Assembly: GCF_004745805.1 (NCBI RefSeq)
Contig: NZ_SRLQ01000001.1
Coordinates: 310,001 to 374,000 of the forward strand
From: Mycolicibacterium sp. CH28
Lineage (GTDB): Bacteria; Actinomycetota; Actinomycetes; Mycobacteriales; Mycobacteriaceae
Direction: 5' to 3'
Length of the DNA: 64,000 bases
The translations under genes and the position numbers were made by a program. This document shows positions 27,125 through 35,773 of this stretch, one piece after another; position 1 is the stretch's first letter; every line of letters starts with the position of its first letter. Under the pieces are notes generated by a model. It did no database searches, had not been told where the DNA came from, and was given only the letters and a program-made list of their open reading frames with translations.

Positions 27125-27754
27125 AGCCTTGGCGCGCAGCCGAAGCAGCGCGAGGCTTTTGTTAGCGCCGTCATCGGTGCCCGAACTGTCGTAGTCGTCG
27201 CCGTCGTCGCCGTCGTCGAACTGGTCCTCGCTGCCGTAGCTTTTGACGCATTCAGCGCCCAGATGTCCGGCCGCATCATGGATTGCCTGGATCAGCGCGG
27301 TGTCTCCGTTGCCAGCGGCCTTAACCACGTTGTCGAGGGCTGCGCTAAACGCCTTCGCCGAAGTCACCACGGCGTCGGGGTTGGCAGGGAGCAGAACGAA
27401 ACTCGCCCCGGTCAGTTCATTACCGTCGTCGCGGCGCAAGAACTCCACCGACAGCGAAGTCACGAAGCCACCCACAACCAACTCGCGCACGAGCTGGCCC
27501 TTGTCAGTGTTGGCGAACCGGCCGCGGATCCGTAGCGACCCATCAGCGGCCAGGAACGGTTCGCCGCTGGCCACCACATCGGCCACTGAGCCGGTGTGAT
27601 CGACAGTGACCGGAATCGACGCCGGCAGCCGCCACCGATTTTGGGGCAGGCTTTCGCCGTCGCGGTCGACGCTGGCCGTCGACAAGATCGCTTCGAATGT
27701 GCCGCCGTCGTCGGCGGTTGTCAGGCTTGCTTGCGCCCGCTTGGTCGCTAGCAC
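27107..27754 (-). CDS. HK97-type prohead protease
   Basis: This 215-residue protein has the S78/HK97 prohead protease core: FEAILSTASVDRDGE at the N-terminus, the catalytic histidine in IPVTVDHTGSV and the serine in VTSLSVEFLRRDDG, followed by SFVLLPANPDAVVT. It processes capsid proteins during assembly. The C-terminal tail is acidic with a run of Asp/Gly (DDGDDGDDYD). The GTG at 27754 lies 6 bases after AGGAGG. The gene comes after, not before, the capsid gene in the transcript, the reverse of the usual order. Confidence 0.9.
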   Translation of the reverse strand: MLATKRAQASLTTADDGGTFEAILSTASVDRDGESLPQNRWRLPASIPVTVDHTGSVADVVASGEPFLAADGSLRIRGRFANTDKGQLVRELVVGGFVTSLSVEFLRRDDGNELTGASFVLLPANPDAVVTSAKAFSAALDNVVKAAGNGDTALIQAIHDAAGHLGAECVKSYGSEDQFDDGDDGDDYDSSGTDDGANKSLALLRLRAKALALRG

Positions 27755-27952
27755 CTATACCTCCTCGGAGTGTGTTGCCCACCCGCTGGAAATCCAGTAG
27801 TTGGCAATGCTTTCCGACACTTCAACGGTGTCACCGTGCACGTAGACAACGCCCCTGTGAACGGTCTGATACGGCGCGAGGATGCGGACGGTGGTGGTGC
27901 CGGGGTTACCGGCACCCACCTCCTCGGTCTGCGTCTCTACTGCGGCGGTCAC
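27755..27952 (-). CDS. Small phage head-region protein
   Basis: A 65-residue protein with the pattern VRILAPYQTVHRGVVYVHGD followed by TVEVSESIANYWISSGWA. Short proteins of this kind are common next to phage capsid genes and may be head-completion or decoration proteins; the assignment is by context. Its GTG overlaps the capsid stop (GTGA), and its stop is immediately followed by the protease start, so all three are translationally linked. Confidence 0.72.
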   Translation of the reverse strand: MTAAVETQTEEVGAGNPGTTTVRILAPYQTVHRGVVYVHGDTVEVSESIANYWISSGWATHSEEV

Positions 27953-29076
27953 GACGACGCCAAGGTCGCCTTGACGACACCACCAGGCACGTACACCGAC
28001 GTGCCGTAGCGGCCCTCCAAACGCGCGCGAACCAGGTTCTTCGACCAGTCGTCGCTGTTGGAGGTTTCCGACCAGGTGAGCTGCACGCCCAGGGTGTCCA
28101 GGTCGACCGCGGCAGCGCCATCGGCCAGGACGTGGCCAACGCCGGCCGTCTGGGCAATGGTCGTGGCGATCGGCACGCCGTAGAGCCGGCGCTGAGCCGG
28201 GTCATACGGAAGGCCAAGATGCTCAACCGCATTGGTCGAACTAAGCGCGAGTTCGATGGTCTCGAAATCGCTTGGATGCAACACGATCGCCGAAGCGGTG
28301 TAGCCGGTCGTCTCCAGCGCGGTCATCGCCTTACGGATGGTGACCGGGATGCTGGTAGCCCACGACTGAAGCACAATGCCGCTCGTGGCGTTGATGTCGG
28401 CCAGGACCTTAGCCTCAACAGCCTTGCGCAGACCGTAATCCAGCTCCGCCTGCACGAACCCTGTCAAAGTTGGATTGTCTGAGAGCCAGTAGTGGGGGAT
28501 GCCTTCGGACAGGTGGGCGATGACCGACAGTGACTGTTCGATGCGGGTCACGCCGTACGTCGAGGTCGGCTTGACGTTGCCGTCGGCGACCACTGCGGCG
28601 TTGTTCGTCCGGGTGTTCTGCCTCAGGTAGGCATACAACGGGCTGGAGTGCGGCACGGTCGGCAGTACGTCCAGCAGCCCGGTAGCAGGCTTGCCCAGAG
28701 CGATGGGATCGGGCCGGAACTCCTGCCCAACCACAGCGGCACCGGAGGTGGCCAGCGACTTGCGGGACACCAGCCCTTCGGCCATCTTGCGGCCGAAGGT
28801 CAGGCGGTCACCAGTGGAAGCGGTGCCGGAGTCCTCGTTGAGTTGGCTAGCTGCGTCGATGCCGCCCAGGCGGGCTGCCATCGCACCGCTTGCTGCCGCG
28901 CGCTTCTCTGCCAGCTCCAAGCCCACTCGAGCCTCTTCGTAAGCGTCCAAGCGGTCTTTCAGCCCATCGAACGCGCCGTAGCTCTTCGTGGAGATGGCCT
29001 GGTCGATCAGTCGGTCGATCTCAGCCTTTTCAGCGTCGAGTTCCCGGCGCTGGGCTGCCAATTGTGCTGTATTCAT
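27949..29076 (-). CDS. HK97-fold phage major capsid protein
   Basis: This 375-residue protein has an N-terminal coiled-coil delta domain (AAQRRELDAEKAEIDRLIDQ) and the HK97 capsid body with LLDVLPTVPHSSPLYAYLRQ, YGLRKAVEAKVLADINATSG, and the C-terminal VGHVLADGAAAVDLDTLGVQ and FSRNLVRARLEGRY-like NLVRARLEGRYGTSVYVPGG. It should form a phage-like shell. The ATG at 29076 gives the delta domain its normal start; the open frame upstream to 29178 is not needed. No portal, terminase or tail gene is present, so the unit resembles capsid-forming satellites or a prophage remnant (related in spirit to phiRv1/phiRv2). Confidence 0.92.
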   Translation of the reverse strand: MNTAQLAAQRRELDAEKAEIDRLIDQAISTKSYGAFDGLKDRLDAYEEARVGLELAEKRAAASGAMAARLGGIDAASQLNEDSGTASTGDRLTFGRKMAEGLVSRKSLATSGAAVVGQEFRPDPIALGKPATGLLDVLPTVPHSSPLYAYLRQNTRTNNAAVVADGNVKPTSTYGVTRIEQSLSVIAHLSEGIPHYWLSDNPTLTGFVQAELDYGLRKAVEAKVLADINATSGIVLQSWATSIPVTIRKAMTALETTGYTASAIVLHPSDFETIELALSSTNAVEHLGLPYDPAQRRLYGVPIATTIAQTAGVGHVLADGAAAVDLDTLGVQLTWSETSNSDDWSKNLVRARLEGRYGTSVYVPGGVVKATLASS

Positions 29077-29375
29077 CTGTGGTGCAATCACTTTCGTGTT
29101 TGTGTGTTTATGCCGCGTGGTGCGGCTGATTACACCGGCAGCCGGGTCGGCGGGTCGCGTCATTGCGAGCGGCCTCAACGGCGGGCGGTTGTGTGCCGTC
29201 AGCGGGTCCCCACATCGGGGGGAGCGGCTTAGACACGGGGCTTAGCGGGTGTCGGCGGATCTGCCAGCACGGGGGTTCAGCGGGCTACGTGACGTAGGCG
29301 GCTTACTAAGCGGTGTTAGTAGATCGGGCGACGAGCTAAGCCATGAAATCTATTGTGAAAGTTAACGTTTGGTGG
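29077..29375. other. Region upstream of the capsid gene, no gene seen
   Basis: The 299 bases between the capsid start and the next leftward gene have no convincing frame. They show repeated AGCGG and GGCTTAG-like words and probably hold the promoter of the head-gene operon. Confidence 0.45.
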
Positions 29376-29678
29376 CTATCTGGCCAGCGTGTCGGCGCGC
29401 AAAGCCATCGCCGCCATACAGTAGGACTTCACCGATAGTCGTAGGCGAATGTGCGCGTCCACCAGATCGAACGGCCCACCGGCATCCATTGCGGCCTGGA
29501 CCAGGCTGTCGGCCAGTGTGGCTAGCGGTTCATCTAGCGGACTGCTTGTCATCGCATCGAGTGCCCGCACCGCAGCGGTGCACAGGTCGGACTGATCCTC
29601 GGGGGTCAATTCCTGCCGATTCAGCATGTCCAGGACGAGCGTTGCAAGCTGGTCGGTACCGTGGGCTTGGGTGTCCAT
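29376..29678 (-). CDS. Hypothetical island protein
   Basis: The 100-residue protein begins MDTQAHGTDQLATLVLDMLN and is mostly helical, with RQELTPEDQSDLCTAAVRAL and a C-terminal IRLRLSVKSYCMAAMALRAD. I do not recognise it. The ATG at 29678 is chosen because the longer frame runs across the divergent promoter. It is transcribed away from the 45-residue gene at 29710; the 31-base gap must hold both ribosome sites, so regulation of the pair is probably linked. Confidence 0.62.
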   Translation of the reverse strand: MDTQAHGTDQLATLVLDMLNRQELTPEDQSDLCTAAVRALDAMTSSPLDEPLATLADSLVQAAMDAGGPFDLVDAHIRLRLSVKSYCMAAMALRADTLAR

Positions 29679-29709
29679 AATTTCACTTTCTAGATAAGGG
29701 GAAAATGCG

Positions 29710-29847
29710 GTGGGACGTAAGCCCGAACCGACCATTGAAGATGGATACGTCGACCTCGATAACGAGGTTGTTTACGTCAACGGTCAGCGACTCACCGAAC
29801 AGGATGCAGAAGCGTGGGCCGACGAGATTGCGGCCGGTAATGCCTGA
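29710..29847 (+). CDS. 45-residue hypothetical protein, divergent from its neighbour
   Basis: The short frame GTG 29710 to TGA 29847 encodes MGRKPEPTIEDGYVDLDNEV followed by VYVNGQRLTEQDAEAWADEI and AAGNA. The composition is protein-like and acidic, and AGGGGAAAAT precedes the GTG. The pattern of a short beta-strand followed by a helix (LTEQDAEAWADEIAA) resembles small ribbon-helix-helix or antitoxin-like proteins, but this is only a resemblance. It is arranged head to head with the leftward gene ending at 29376. Confidence 0.5.
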   Translation: MGRKPEPTIEDGYVDLDNEVVYVNGQRLTEQDAEAWADEIAAGNA

Positions 29848-29963
29848 GGCACATTTTTTCGAAAACCGGTCCCGACTTGTAAGAGCCTAACGAGCGGTCG
29901 GCAAGGCGTTCGAGCGCCGTGATTCACGGTGCCCCCGGAGGGTGTGGGCCGTTACTGCCTGGC

Positions 29964-30383
29964 CTAACCATCGGGGGAATAGTCAAGCGACGTGGTATCA
30001 ACGAGCAGCTTGTCTGACTTGGGATAAATCGCCATGAGGGTGCGGCCGACGTGGGAACCGGAAGGGCGGTCGCTCGGACTTCTTAGGTTGAATCCCGACG
30101 GCGAGCCGAACTCGGCATGGGTTCGACTCGCCATTATGCCGAGGAAGCTGTTGCCACTGGAGAGTGGGAGGACCCGAAACTCCAGGTTCGACCCGGATCC
30201 CTGGAAACCTCGAAAGCCTAAGCTCAGGCGCAAATTGTTTCCATGCCCGCGGACGCCTGCCCACATGTTGACATCGAACACCCACCCTTCGATGAGGTAC
30301 GCATTGCAACTTGTAGGTGTGCATTCTCGGTAGTAGAGCTGGTCTGGCCCGAAGATGACGTCGCTCTCTCGCGGCTCGGTCAC
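29964..30383 (-). CDS. Hypothetical protein next to the IS1634-family element
   Basis: This 139-residue protein begins MTEPRESDVIFGPDQLYYRE, has two close cysteines (RECTPTSCNAYLIEG), and is otherwise rich in beta-type sequence (NNLRLSLGFRGFQGSGSNLE, FRVLPLSSGNSFLGIMAS). No signal peptide and no family are recognised. The GTG start at 30383 lies 67 bases from the left end of the IS1634-family element, whose insertion may have replaced its natural promoter. Confidence 0.6.
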   Translation of the reverse strand: MTEPRESDVIFGPDQLYYRECTPTSCNAYLIEGWVFDVNMWAGVRGHGNNLRLSLGFRGFQGSGSNLEFRVLPLSSGNSFLGIMASRTHAEFGSPSGFNLRSPSDRPSGSHVGRTLMAIYPKSDKLLVDTTSLDYSPDG

Positions 30384-30450
30384 CGCTCCTGACTTAGGTC
30401 ATGGTCGGCTCGTTTGTGATTCCGCGATCCGTTGACCTGCGGGTTCAGTG

Positions 30451-32135
30451 GGCTTAGTGCCCCGTTTGGGGCACTAAGCGGGTAAGTTCGGGCGGTGGCG
30501 TACGTGCGGAAGGTGCGCACCGCCTCGGGCGCTGTCGCGGTGCAGGTGGTACGTAAACACCGAGGTCAGCGCACGATCCTGGCTCATGTCGGTTCCGCGC
30601 ACACCGATGCCGAGCTGGGGATCCTGGTCGAGGCGGCCCGCCGGATCGCCGCTGCCGATCAAGGTGCCCTCGATATCGAGGTGGCTGCCCGAACCCAGCG
30701 GGTCGATGATGTCGCGGACTGGCGTACCGGCACGCTGAGCCTGCCGACCGCTGGTGTTCCCAAGGGCGCCCCGGTGCCGCCAGGGCGGACCACTTCGACG
30801 TGTTCACGCCTGCTCTACGACACCCTCGGTGCGGTCTATGACTGGCTCGGTTTCGATGCCGTCGACGACCCGGTATTCCGTGATCTGGTGATCGCCCGCC
30901 TGGTGGAACCGACCAGCAAGGCCGATTCCGCCCGCGTCCTGACCGATCTCGGCGCAGAGATAGTGTCCTACAAGACAATTCAACGCCACCTATCCAAGGT
31001 CAACACCGGCAACTACCGGGATGTGATAGCCGGAAAGTGCTTCACCCATGCCTCGAATCGGGGCGGGCTGAGCCTGCTTTTGTACGACGTCACCACCTTG
31101 TACTTCGAAGCCGAGAACGAAGACGACCTGCGTAAGGTCGGCTATTCCAAGGAACGGCGCATCGATCCGCAGATCGTCGTGGGCCTGCTAGTGGACCGGA
31201 CCGGGTTCCCGTTGGAGGTCGGTTGTTTCGAGGGCAACACCGCCGAAACCACCACGCTGGTGCCGATCATCACTGCCTTCCAATCCCGCCACGACCTCGG
31301 TGACACCCCGATGGTCATCGCCGCTGATGCCGGCATGCTGTCGGCGTCGAACCTGACTGCTCTCGACGAGGCCGGGTTGGGGTTCATCGTCGGATCGCGA
31401 AGCGTGAAAGCTCCGATCGATCTGGCGTCCCATTTCCATTGGAACGGTGACGTTTTCACCGACGGACAAGTAATCGACACCGTCACACCGCGGCACGCCA
31501 AATCCATCGTCAATGATCCCGCTCACCGCGCCGAGCCCGCCTGGAACCCCGACGAGCACCCCAACGCGTGGCGGGCGGTCTGGGCGTATTCGGCCAAACG
31601 AGCACGCCGCGATCAGAAAACTCTCTACGCCCAGGAGACCCGCGCTCGTGCGGTCATCAGCGGTGAGCGTGCCGCCAAGTCCACTCGCTTCGTCACTACC
31701 CGCGCCGGTGACCGTGTTCTCGATGAGGCCAGCCTGGCTCGCGCCCAATCCTTGGTCGGACTGAAGGGCTATGTCACCAACATCGACGCCACCGTGATGC
31801 CCGCCGGAGAAATCATTGCCAAGTACCACGACCTCTGGCATGTGGAACGCTCATTTCGGATGTCCAAGAGCGACCTTCGCGCCCGGCCAATGTTCCACCG
31901 CACCCGCGACGCCATCGAAGCCCACCTGACCATCGTGTTCACCGCCCTGGCCGTCGCGCACAACGTCCAGGACCGCAGCGGCCTGGCCATCGCCAAAGTC
32001 ATCAAGTCCCTGCGGCCACTGCGCTCGGCGACCATCGCCATCAACGGCGCCAGCCAGACCTTCCCACCGGAAATCCCAGCAACCCAACAAGAAATCCTGA
32101 CCACCCTCGGCATCCCAAAACCGGGGCACTAAGCC
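30451..32135 (+). mobile_element. IS1634-family insertion sequence
   Basis: The element of 1685 bp is bounded by 14-bp perfect inverted repeats GGCTTAGTGCCCCG (30451-30464 and the complement of 32122-32135). The transposase stop codon lies inside the right repeat. The left end also folds on itself: TTAGTGCCCC (30454-30463) pairs with GGGGCACTAA (30468-30477). No short target duplication is visible; elements of this family, such as IS1549 of M. smegmatis, are known for very long ones, and none is evident here either. Confidence 0.85.
30495..32132 (+). CDS. IS1634-family transposase
   Basis: This 545-residue DDE transposase of the IS4-related IS1634 family has the N-terminal AYVRKVRTASGAVAVQVV, a central LLYDVTTLYFEAENEDDLRK with the first Asp, MVIAADAGMLSASN with the second Asp, and the C-terminal YHDLWHVERSFRMSKSDLRA with the Glu of the YREK-like motif. 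The frame is intact and fills the element almost from end to end. GTG start at 30495. Confidence 0.94.
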   Translation: MAYVRKVRTASGAVAVQVVRKHRGQRTILAHVGSAHTDAELGILVEAARRIAAADQGALDIEVAARTQRVDDVADWRTGTLSLPTAGVPKGAPVPPGRTTSTCSRLLYDTLGAVYDWLGFDAVDDPVFRDLVIARLVEPTSKADSARVLTDLGAEIVSYKTIQRHLSKVNTGNYRDVIAGKCFTHASNRGGLSLLLYDVTTLYFEAENEDDLRKVGYSKERRIDPQIVVGLLVDRTGFPLEVGCFEGNTAETTTLVPIITAFQSRHDLGDTPMVIAADAGMLSASNLTALDEAGLGFIVGSRSVKAPIDLASHFHWNGDVFTDGQVIDTVTPRHAKSIVNDPAHRAEPAWNPDEHPNAWRAVWAYSAKRARRDQKTLYAQETRARAVISGERAAKSTRFVTTRAGDRVLDEASLARAQSLVGLKGYVTNIDATVMPAGEIIAKYHDLWHVERSFRMSKSDLRARPMFHRTRDAIEAHLTIVFTALAVAHNVQDRSGLAIAKVIKSLRPLRSATIAINGASQTFPPEIPATQQEILTTLGIPKPGH

Positions 32136-32570
32136 AAATGTCCTAACTCAGGTGATGGCGCCGGCGCGAAGCAGCGTGGATGTATTTGATCGCATATTCT
32201 TCTCCATAGGGTGAAGGTAGCGACGTAGCCGTGGTGCCGCGCCGCGGATAAAATGTAACTTGTGTCCGCTGAAATTCCCGGCTCATTTTGAGCACGTTTT
32301 GATGGCAGTGTCGCATTCATTATTCGCTATTGATAATTCACGAGAGTGATTATTCGTTATTGATTATTCGCGAAAGAAAGCTATTACTACAAAGGCATTC
32401 AAGAGGACTGTCGCGGACACGCACTCTGGGGTGCTGCGCGAAGGGTCCAGGACCTGTCGAGGTGCACGTTCGCTCTGGCAGATGCGTCACGGTTCGCCGT
32501 CGAACGTCTCGCCTTGTCGACGTCCAAGGCCTGGCCCCAGACGCAGCACAACGAGGATGGAGCCCGCATG
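32136..32570. other. Non-coding stretch with an AT-rich imperfect tandem repeat
   Basis: This segment right of the IS1634-family element has no credible gene. At 32319-32375 it carries two copies of an ATTATTCG(C/T)TATTGAT motif, 30 bases apart and 27 bases each with four differences. The surroundings look like decayed DNA leading into the nitroreductase pseudogene. Confidence 0.5.
32319..32375. repeat. Two imperfect 27-bp AT-rich tandem repeats, period 30
   Basis: Copies at 32319-32345 and 32349-32375 match at 23 of 27 positions. They stand out as an AT-rich island in high-GC DNA. They may be a remnant of a regulatory or origin-like region, or a local duplication. Confidence 0.6.
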
Positions 32571-32815
32571 AACGAAAACGCCCGGCACCGCCTTATTGCC
32601 GTCCTTGGTGGCGGCGGTCCTCGCCGGGGGGTTAGACGCGGTCGGCGGGGATGTCGGTATGCCGATGATTCATGCCAACGAGGTCGCGTTTTGTGGCCCG
32701 GTGTTGTCCACATTCCGCGCGGTGAGGAAGCCGGCAAGCTGTGGGATGCCCGGTGGTGTTCGCGGCCTATCCGCAGTTGAAGCGGTTACGTACGGAGCCG
32801 CTTCAATTCGAGTGA
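32571..32815 (+). pseudogene. Frameshifted 3' fragment of a mycothiol-dependent nitroreductase (Rv2466c-like)
   Basis: Three frames joined in order read LDAVGGDVGMPMIHANEVAF with CGPVLST, then IPRGEEAGKLWDA, then VVFAAYPQLKRLRTEPLQFE and a stop at 32813-32815. This matches, in order, the C-terminal third of the Rv2466c/DsbA-like mycothiol-dependent nitroreductase as I remember it. At least two frameshifts separate the pieces, and the N-terminal CPWAW active-site region is absent. In M. tuberculosis Rv2466c neighbours rpiB, which here lies 7 kb away. Confidence 0.7.
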
Positions 32816-32826
32816 ACGCGCGAATC

Positions 32827-33981
32827 CTAGTGTGCGCGGTTGGCGTTCCCCGCTTTTCGTGCTGAGGAGCCGGTGCCTGAGGCACCGCCGGCGGCAGTGT
32901 CGTGGGTGCTATGAGTCTGGGCGGGTTGCGCGTTGTTGGTGCTGCCGGCACCGGTGTTGTCGGCTGCTTCGGGTGTGGCTTGTGTGCTCGCCGCGCTGGA
33001 TGCGGTTGCTGCGCGGAGCGTGCTTGCTGCGCTGCGTGCGCTCTGCGCGGTTCGTGGGCTAGCGGTGGCGGGGGTGGTGTCCAGTGTCACCGTGGCGGCC
33101 GGTTTCGGTAGGGCTGCGGTCGCGCGGGAGGACGTGGCCGCCGCCGTGAATGCCGCCGGTGCGCCCAGCGCTTGCGCGATGGTGTCGCGCAAGCCGATCA
33201 GTGCGGCGACAAGACCCGATTGTCCGTCGCCGACCGGGGTCAGAATCCCCGGGGCTCCCGTCACCGGATCCCCGTTGAGGAAGGCGCCGGTGAGCACGGC
33301 GGGGGCGTTGACGATCGCGTTCACAGCCGCCCCGAAGTCGCCGGCGCCCACCGCGTCGTACACCGCTTGCGCAATTTCCCCAAACGCGCCCTCGACGGTG
33401 CTAACCGTGGAGAGCGCAGAAAAGCCCGCGACGATAAGCACGGTGGGGGCTGCCTTGACGACGTTGGTGATGTTCTGCAGAACCTGGCCGGGGATGTTGA
33501 GCAACGGAAGCAGTTGGAGGGCGGGGTACTCCACCACCCCGAGCATGGCAAAAAACACCGTGGACAAGGCGTTGTTGATCTGGCCGTCGGCCAGTTGTTG
33601 AGCTGCCGTTTGGAACGCCTGTGGGAGTGCCGTCAGGTTCGCGACGAGGCTGCCGCCGGCGTTGGCCAGTCCAGTGGAGATGGTGGTGGCGTAGCCGATC
33701 TGGTTGGTGATGATCTGTTGCAGGATGGGATCGGGGTCGGCCTGTATCTGTTGGCCGAGGGTCGCAATGTTGTTGAACGTGGTCGTCAGGACCTGCACCC
33801 ACTCGGTGAAGGGATCGACCGTCGAGGTCGTCGACGCGGTCAATGCCGCCGCGATGCTCGACACCGGGATTGCCGGCAGGTGCATCTGCTGCGGTGTCAC
33901 CACTAGCGGTGACAGCGCGATGGCGCTCGCTCCGATCAGTGCCACGCCGCCGGTCATAGTGGTCCGCACAAACGTTTGCAT
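32827..33981 (-). CDS. GjpA-like mycobacterial envelope protein
   Basis: The 384-residue protein begins with an export segment (VRTTMTGGVALIGASAIALS). It continues with the repeated Ala/Leu/Asn-rich pattern of the mycobacterial family annotated as outer-membrane porin GjpA: PFTEWVQVLTTTFNNIATLG, ILQQIITNQIGYATTISTGL, GQINNALSTVFFAMLGVVEY, LNIPGQVLQNITNVVKAAPT. The last 110 residues are a low-complexity Ala/Thr/Ser tail. Porin activity is an annotation carried from Gordonia, not proven here. GGGAGAGTA precedes the ATG at 33981. Confidence 0.78.
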   Translation of the reverse strand: MQTFVRTTMTGGVALIGASAIALSPLVVTPQQMHLPAIPVSSIAAALTASTTSTVDPFTEWVQVLTTTFNNIATLGQQIQADPDPILQQIITNQIGYATTISTGLANAGGSLVANLTALPQAFQTAAQQLADGQINNALSTVFFAMLGVVEYPALQLLPLLNIPGQVLQNITNVVKAAPTVLIVAGFSALSTVSTVEGAFGEIAQAVYDAVGAGDFGAAVNAIVNAPAVLTGAFLNGDPVTGAPGILTPVGDGQSGLVAALIGLRDTIAQALGAPAAFTAAATSSRATAALPKPAATVTLDTTPATASPRTAQSARSAASTLRAATASSAASTQATPEAADNTGAGSTNNAQPAQTHSTHDTAAGGASGTGSSARKAGNANRAH

Positions 33982-34280
33982 TACTCTCCCTCAATTATCG
34001 GTAACCTGAACTCGTAAATTACTTCACACCGATCGCTGTGTGGGCCGATTCGACCGGAGATTTTGAGAATTTCTTAGCATTCGATGTCGAAAGTTAACGA
34101 CAAAAAGTTATCTATTCCAGATAGTTAAGTACATAAAGCTATTAATGCAAAGCTACTGGATGCCGAATATGCTCGAGCGGCACCCAACCTGTCCCATCCT
34201 GCAGAGCCGCACGCAGCGCGGGTGGAAGTGCTCAACGTCGGGAGTCGACTGAGTGGGTGTGGAGCGTCGGCGGTGAATGC
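33982..34280. other. AT-rich upstream region of the GjpA-like gene
   Basis: No gene is seen. The region is noticeably AT-rich (for example at 34090-34150) and carries a weak inverted repeat around TTATCT and AGATAG (34107-34126). It is the likely promoter region of the GjpA-like gene, lying after the MarR-type gene on the same strand. Confidence 0.4.
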
Positions 34281-34766
34281 CTAGTGGGGGTAGGGATTCA
34301 ATTCGCGCATTCGGTGCACATGTGCTTGTTGTAGTTCGTCGGTGCGGGTGAGGAAGTCGATGATCAAGGCGATCTCGGCTGGGTTGTAGTGGCTGAACAA
34401 CACCTTGCCGCCTTGATTCAGCAGGGGGGAGAGGAGTTCGGTGACGCGGCGGGCGGCGAGTTCTGTGGCCACCACGATGACTCGGCGGTGATCGGTGGGG
34501 TGTTGTGATCGGGTGACGTAGCCGAGTTTCTCGAGGCGGTCGAGGGCGATCGTGGTGCCGGCGGCGGTGAGGCCGAGTTGGTCGGCGAGAAGTCCTGGCG
34601 TCGTGATCTTTTCGCCGGCGCAGAGGATGAGTTCCAGGGCGCGTCGATCTGTTTGGTTGACGCCGAGCACCCTCACCAACTCGCGGGCTACGTCGTCGAA
34701 GGACGCATGAAGAGATTCCATTGTTTTCCGCAGCACTTCGCCGATCCGAGCGAGTTCGGTTGCCAT
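34281..34766 (-). CDS. MarR-family regulator
   Basis: The protein of 161 residues has the winged-helix core of MarR regulators: TTPGLLADQLGLTAAGTTIA (recognition region), LDRLEKLGYVTRSQHPTDHR (wing) and RVIVVATELAARRV. The dimerisation helices flank it. The ATG at 34766 is used; a TTG seven codons earlier at 34787 overlaps GGGGAGG and is less likely. Targets are unknown: the neighbouring GjpA-like gene is in the same direction, downstream after 299 bases. Confidence 0.85.
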   Translation of the reverse strand: MATELARIGEVLRKTMESLHASFDDVARELVRVLGVNQTDRRALELILCAGEKITTPGLLADQLGLTAAGTTIALDRLEKLGYVTRSQHPTDHRRVIVVATELAARRVTELLSPLLNQGGKVLFSHYNPAEIALIIDFLTRTDELQQAHVHRMRELNPYPH

Positions 34767-35773
34767 CGGATGAAACGACCTCCCCAAAGCTGGGCTTGGC
34801 CCGTTCTGCTGACCGTCGGTTTCCTTGTGGTGTGGCCTGAATCATACTCATGGTCGGTTGGCCCTCGTGGCGGTTATCGCCACTTTTGCTGAACTGTCGA
34901 CAGCGAACATGGGTGGCAACAAGCACTGCCCGTGGATTCAGTCGCAACGCCATTCCAATACTCGTGCGCCCGGCCCGTGGACAAGGTTCTGATTGGGGCG
35001 TGTCCCGCCGGCGCGTGTTGGCATTCGGCAACTGCGGTTGGCGTGCATGATTATCTTGTCGGGGGAGTGCTGTCCTGTATTCAGTCTGAGTGGTTGATGT
35101 TTCATGCTCGCGCGGAGTTGGAGCGTTTATCCAAAAACGGAATACCGATTCGCGCAGCATCAATGGCATTGCTCGATTTCGGCATCCCGACAGGGGGGAG
35201 TCCGTTGGCGAACGGGTCACAAGGTGCGGTCGCCGAGTCTGGTCCGGTGTCGGCGACCCAGGTCGGCATGCTCGACATCTGAGCTGCGCCCGAAATCGTG
35301 CACTCGTAAGTTCAGTTCGCATCGAGGGCTGCTTTCGCCCTTCTGGCGGAAAACACTGCGGCGGCGAGCGTCACCGGAGTGACGACGTCGGCGCGAAACA
35401 GCCTGGCCGCATCGGATTGCATAGTTATTTTCAAAAAGCGAAGATGGCGACGTTGTCCGAGCGCTGCGCCACCATGGTGAAGAAAATAACGCGGCTTGCC
35501 GCCACTGAAATTCCCGCCACATTCTTGATGCGGCTGAACAGCAAAACCGAATGGCCGGTACCCGGCGTTGAGATGTAACGGCATGGACTCATCAAGGAAA
35601 ACGCATACCGCATCAAGTTCTTATGCGTGCCCGAGCATCATTGGGATCCGAGGTCGGGGCTGACGCGCGCGCCGGGCCTAGCAGCGGCTGGGCCGCGCCG
35701 ACCTTGGCGCCGCGGTTCGACTGATTTTCACTCTCCGGTTGCGCGCCGGCCTAATAAGTAGAGACTTCTGTCC
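34767..35773. other. About 1 kb without a credible gene
   Basis: Several short frames are open on both strands, but none shows a family pattern, a good ribosome site or steady high-GC third positions. The sequence looks like decayed accessory DNA that ends at the promoter of the cytosine permease gene. It marks the right border of the accessory region. Confidence 0.5.

Noticed and set aside
32319..32375. CRISPR array
   Set aside because: Only two imperfect copies with almost no spacer, and no cas genes in the window.
34153..35322. 389-codon frame on the minus strand
   Set aside because: It crosses the MarR gene in the wrong frame and has Arg/His/Pro-rich shadow composition.
34932..35578. 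Possible genes between MarR and the permease
   Set aside because: Short overlapping frames without ribosome sites or recognisable families.
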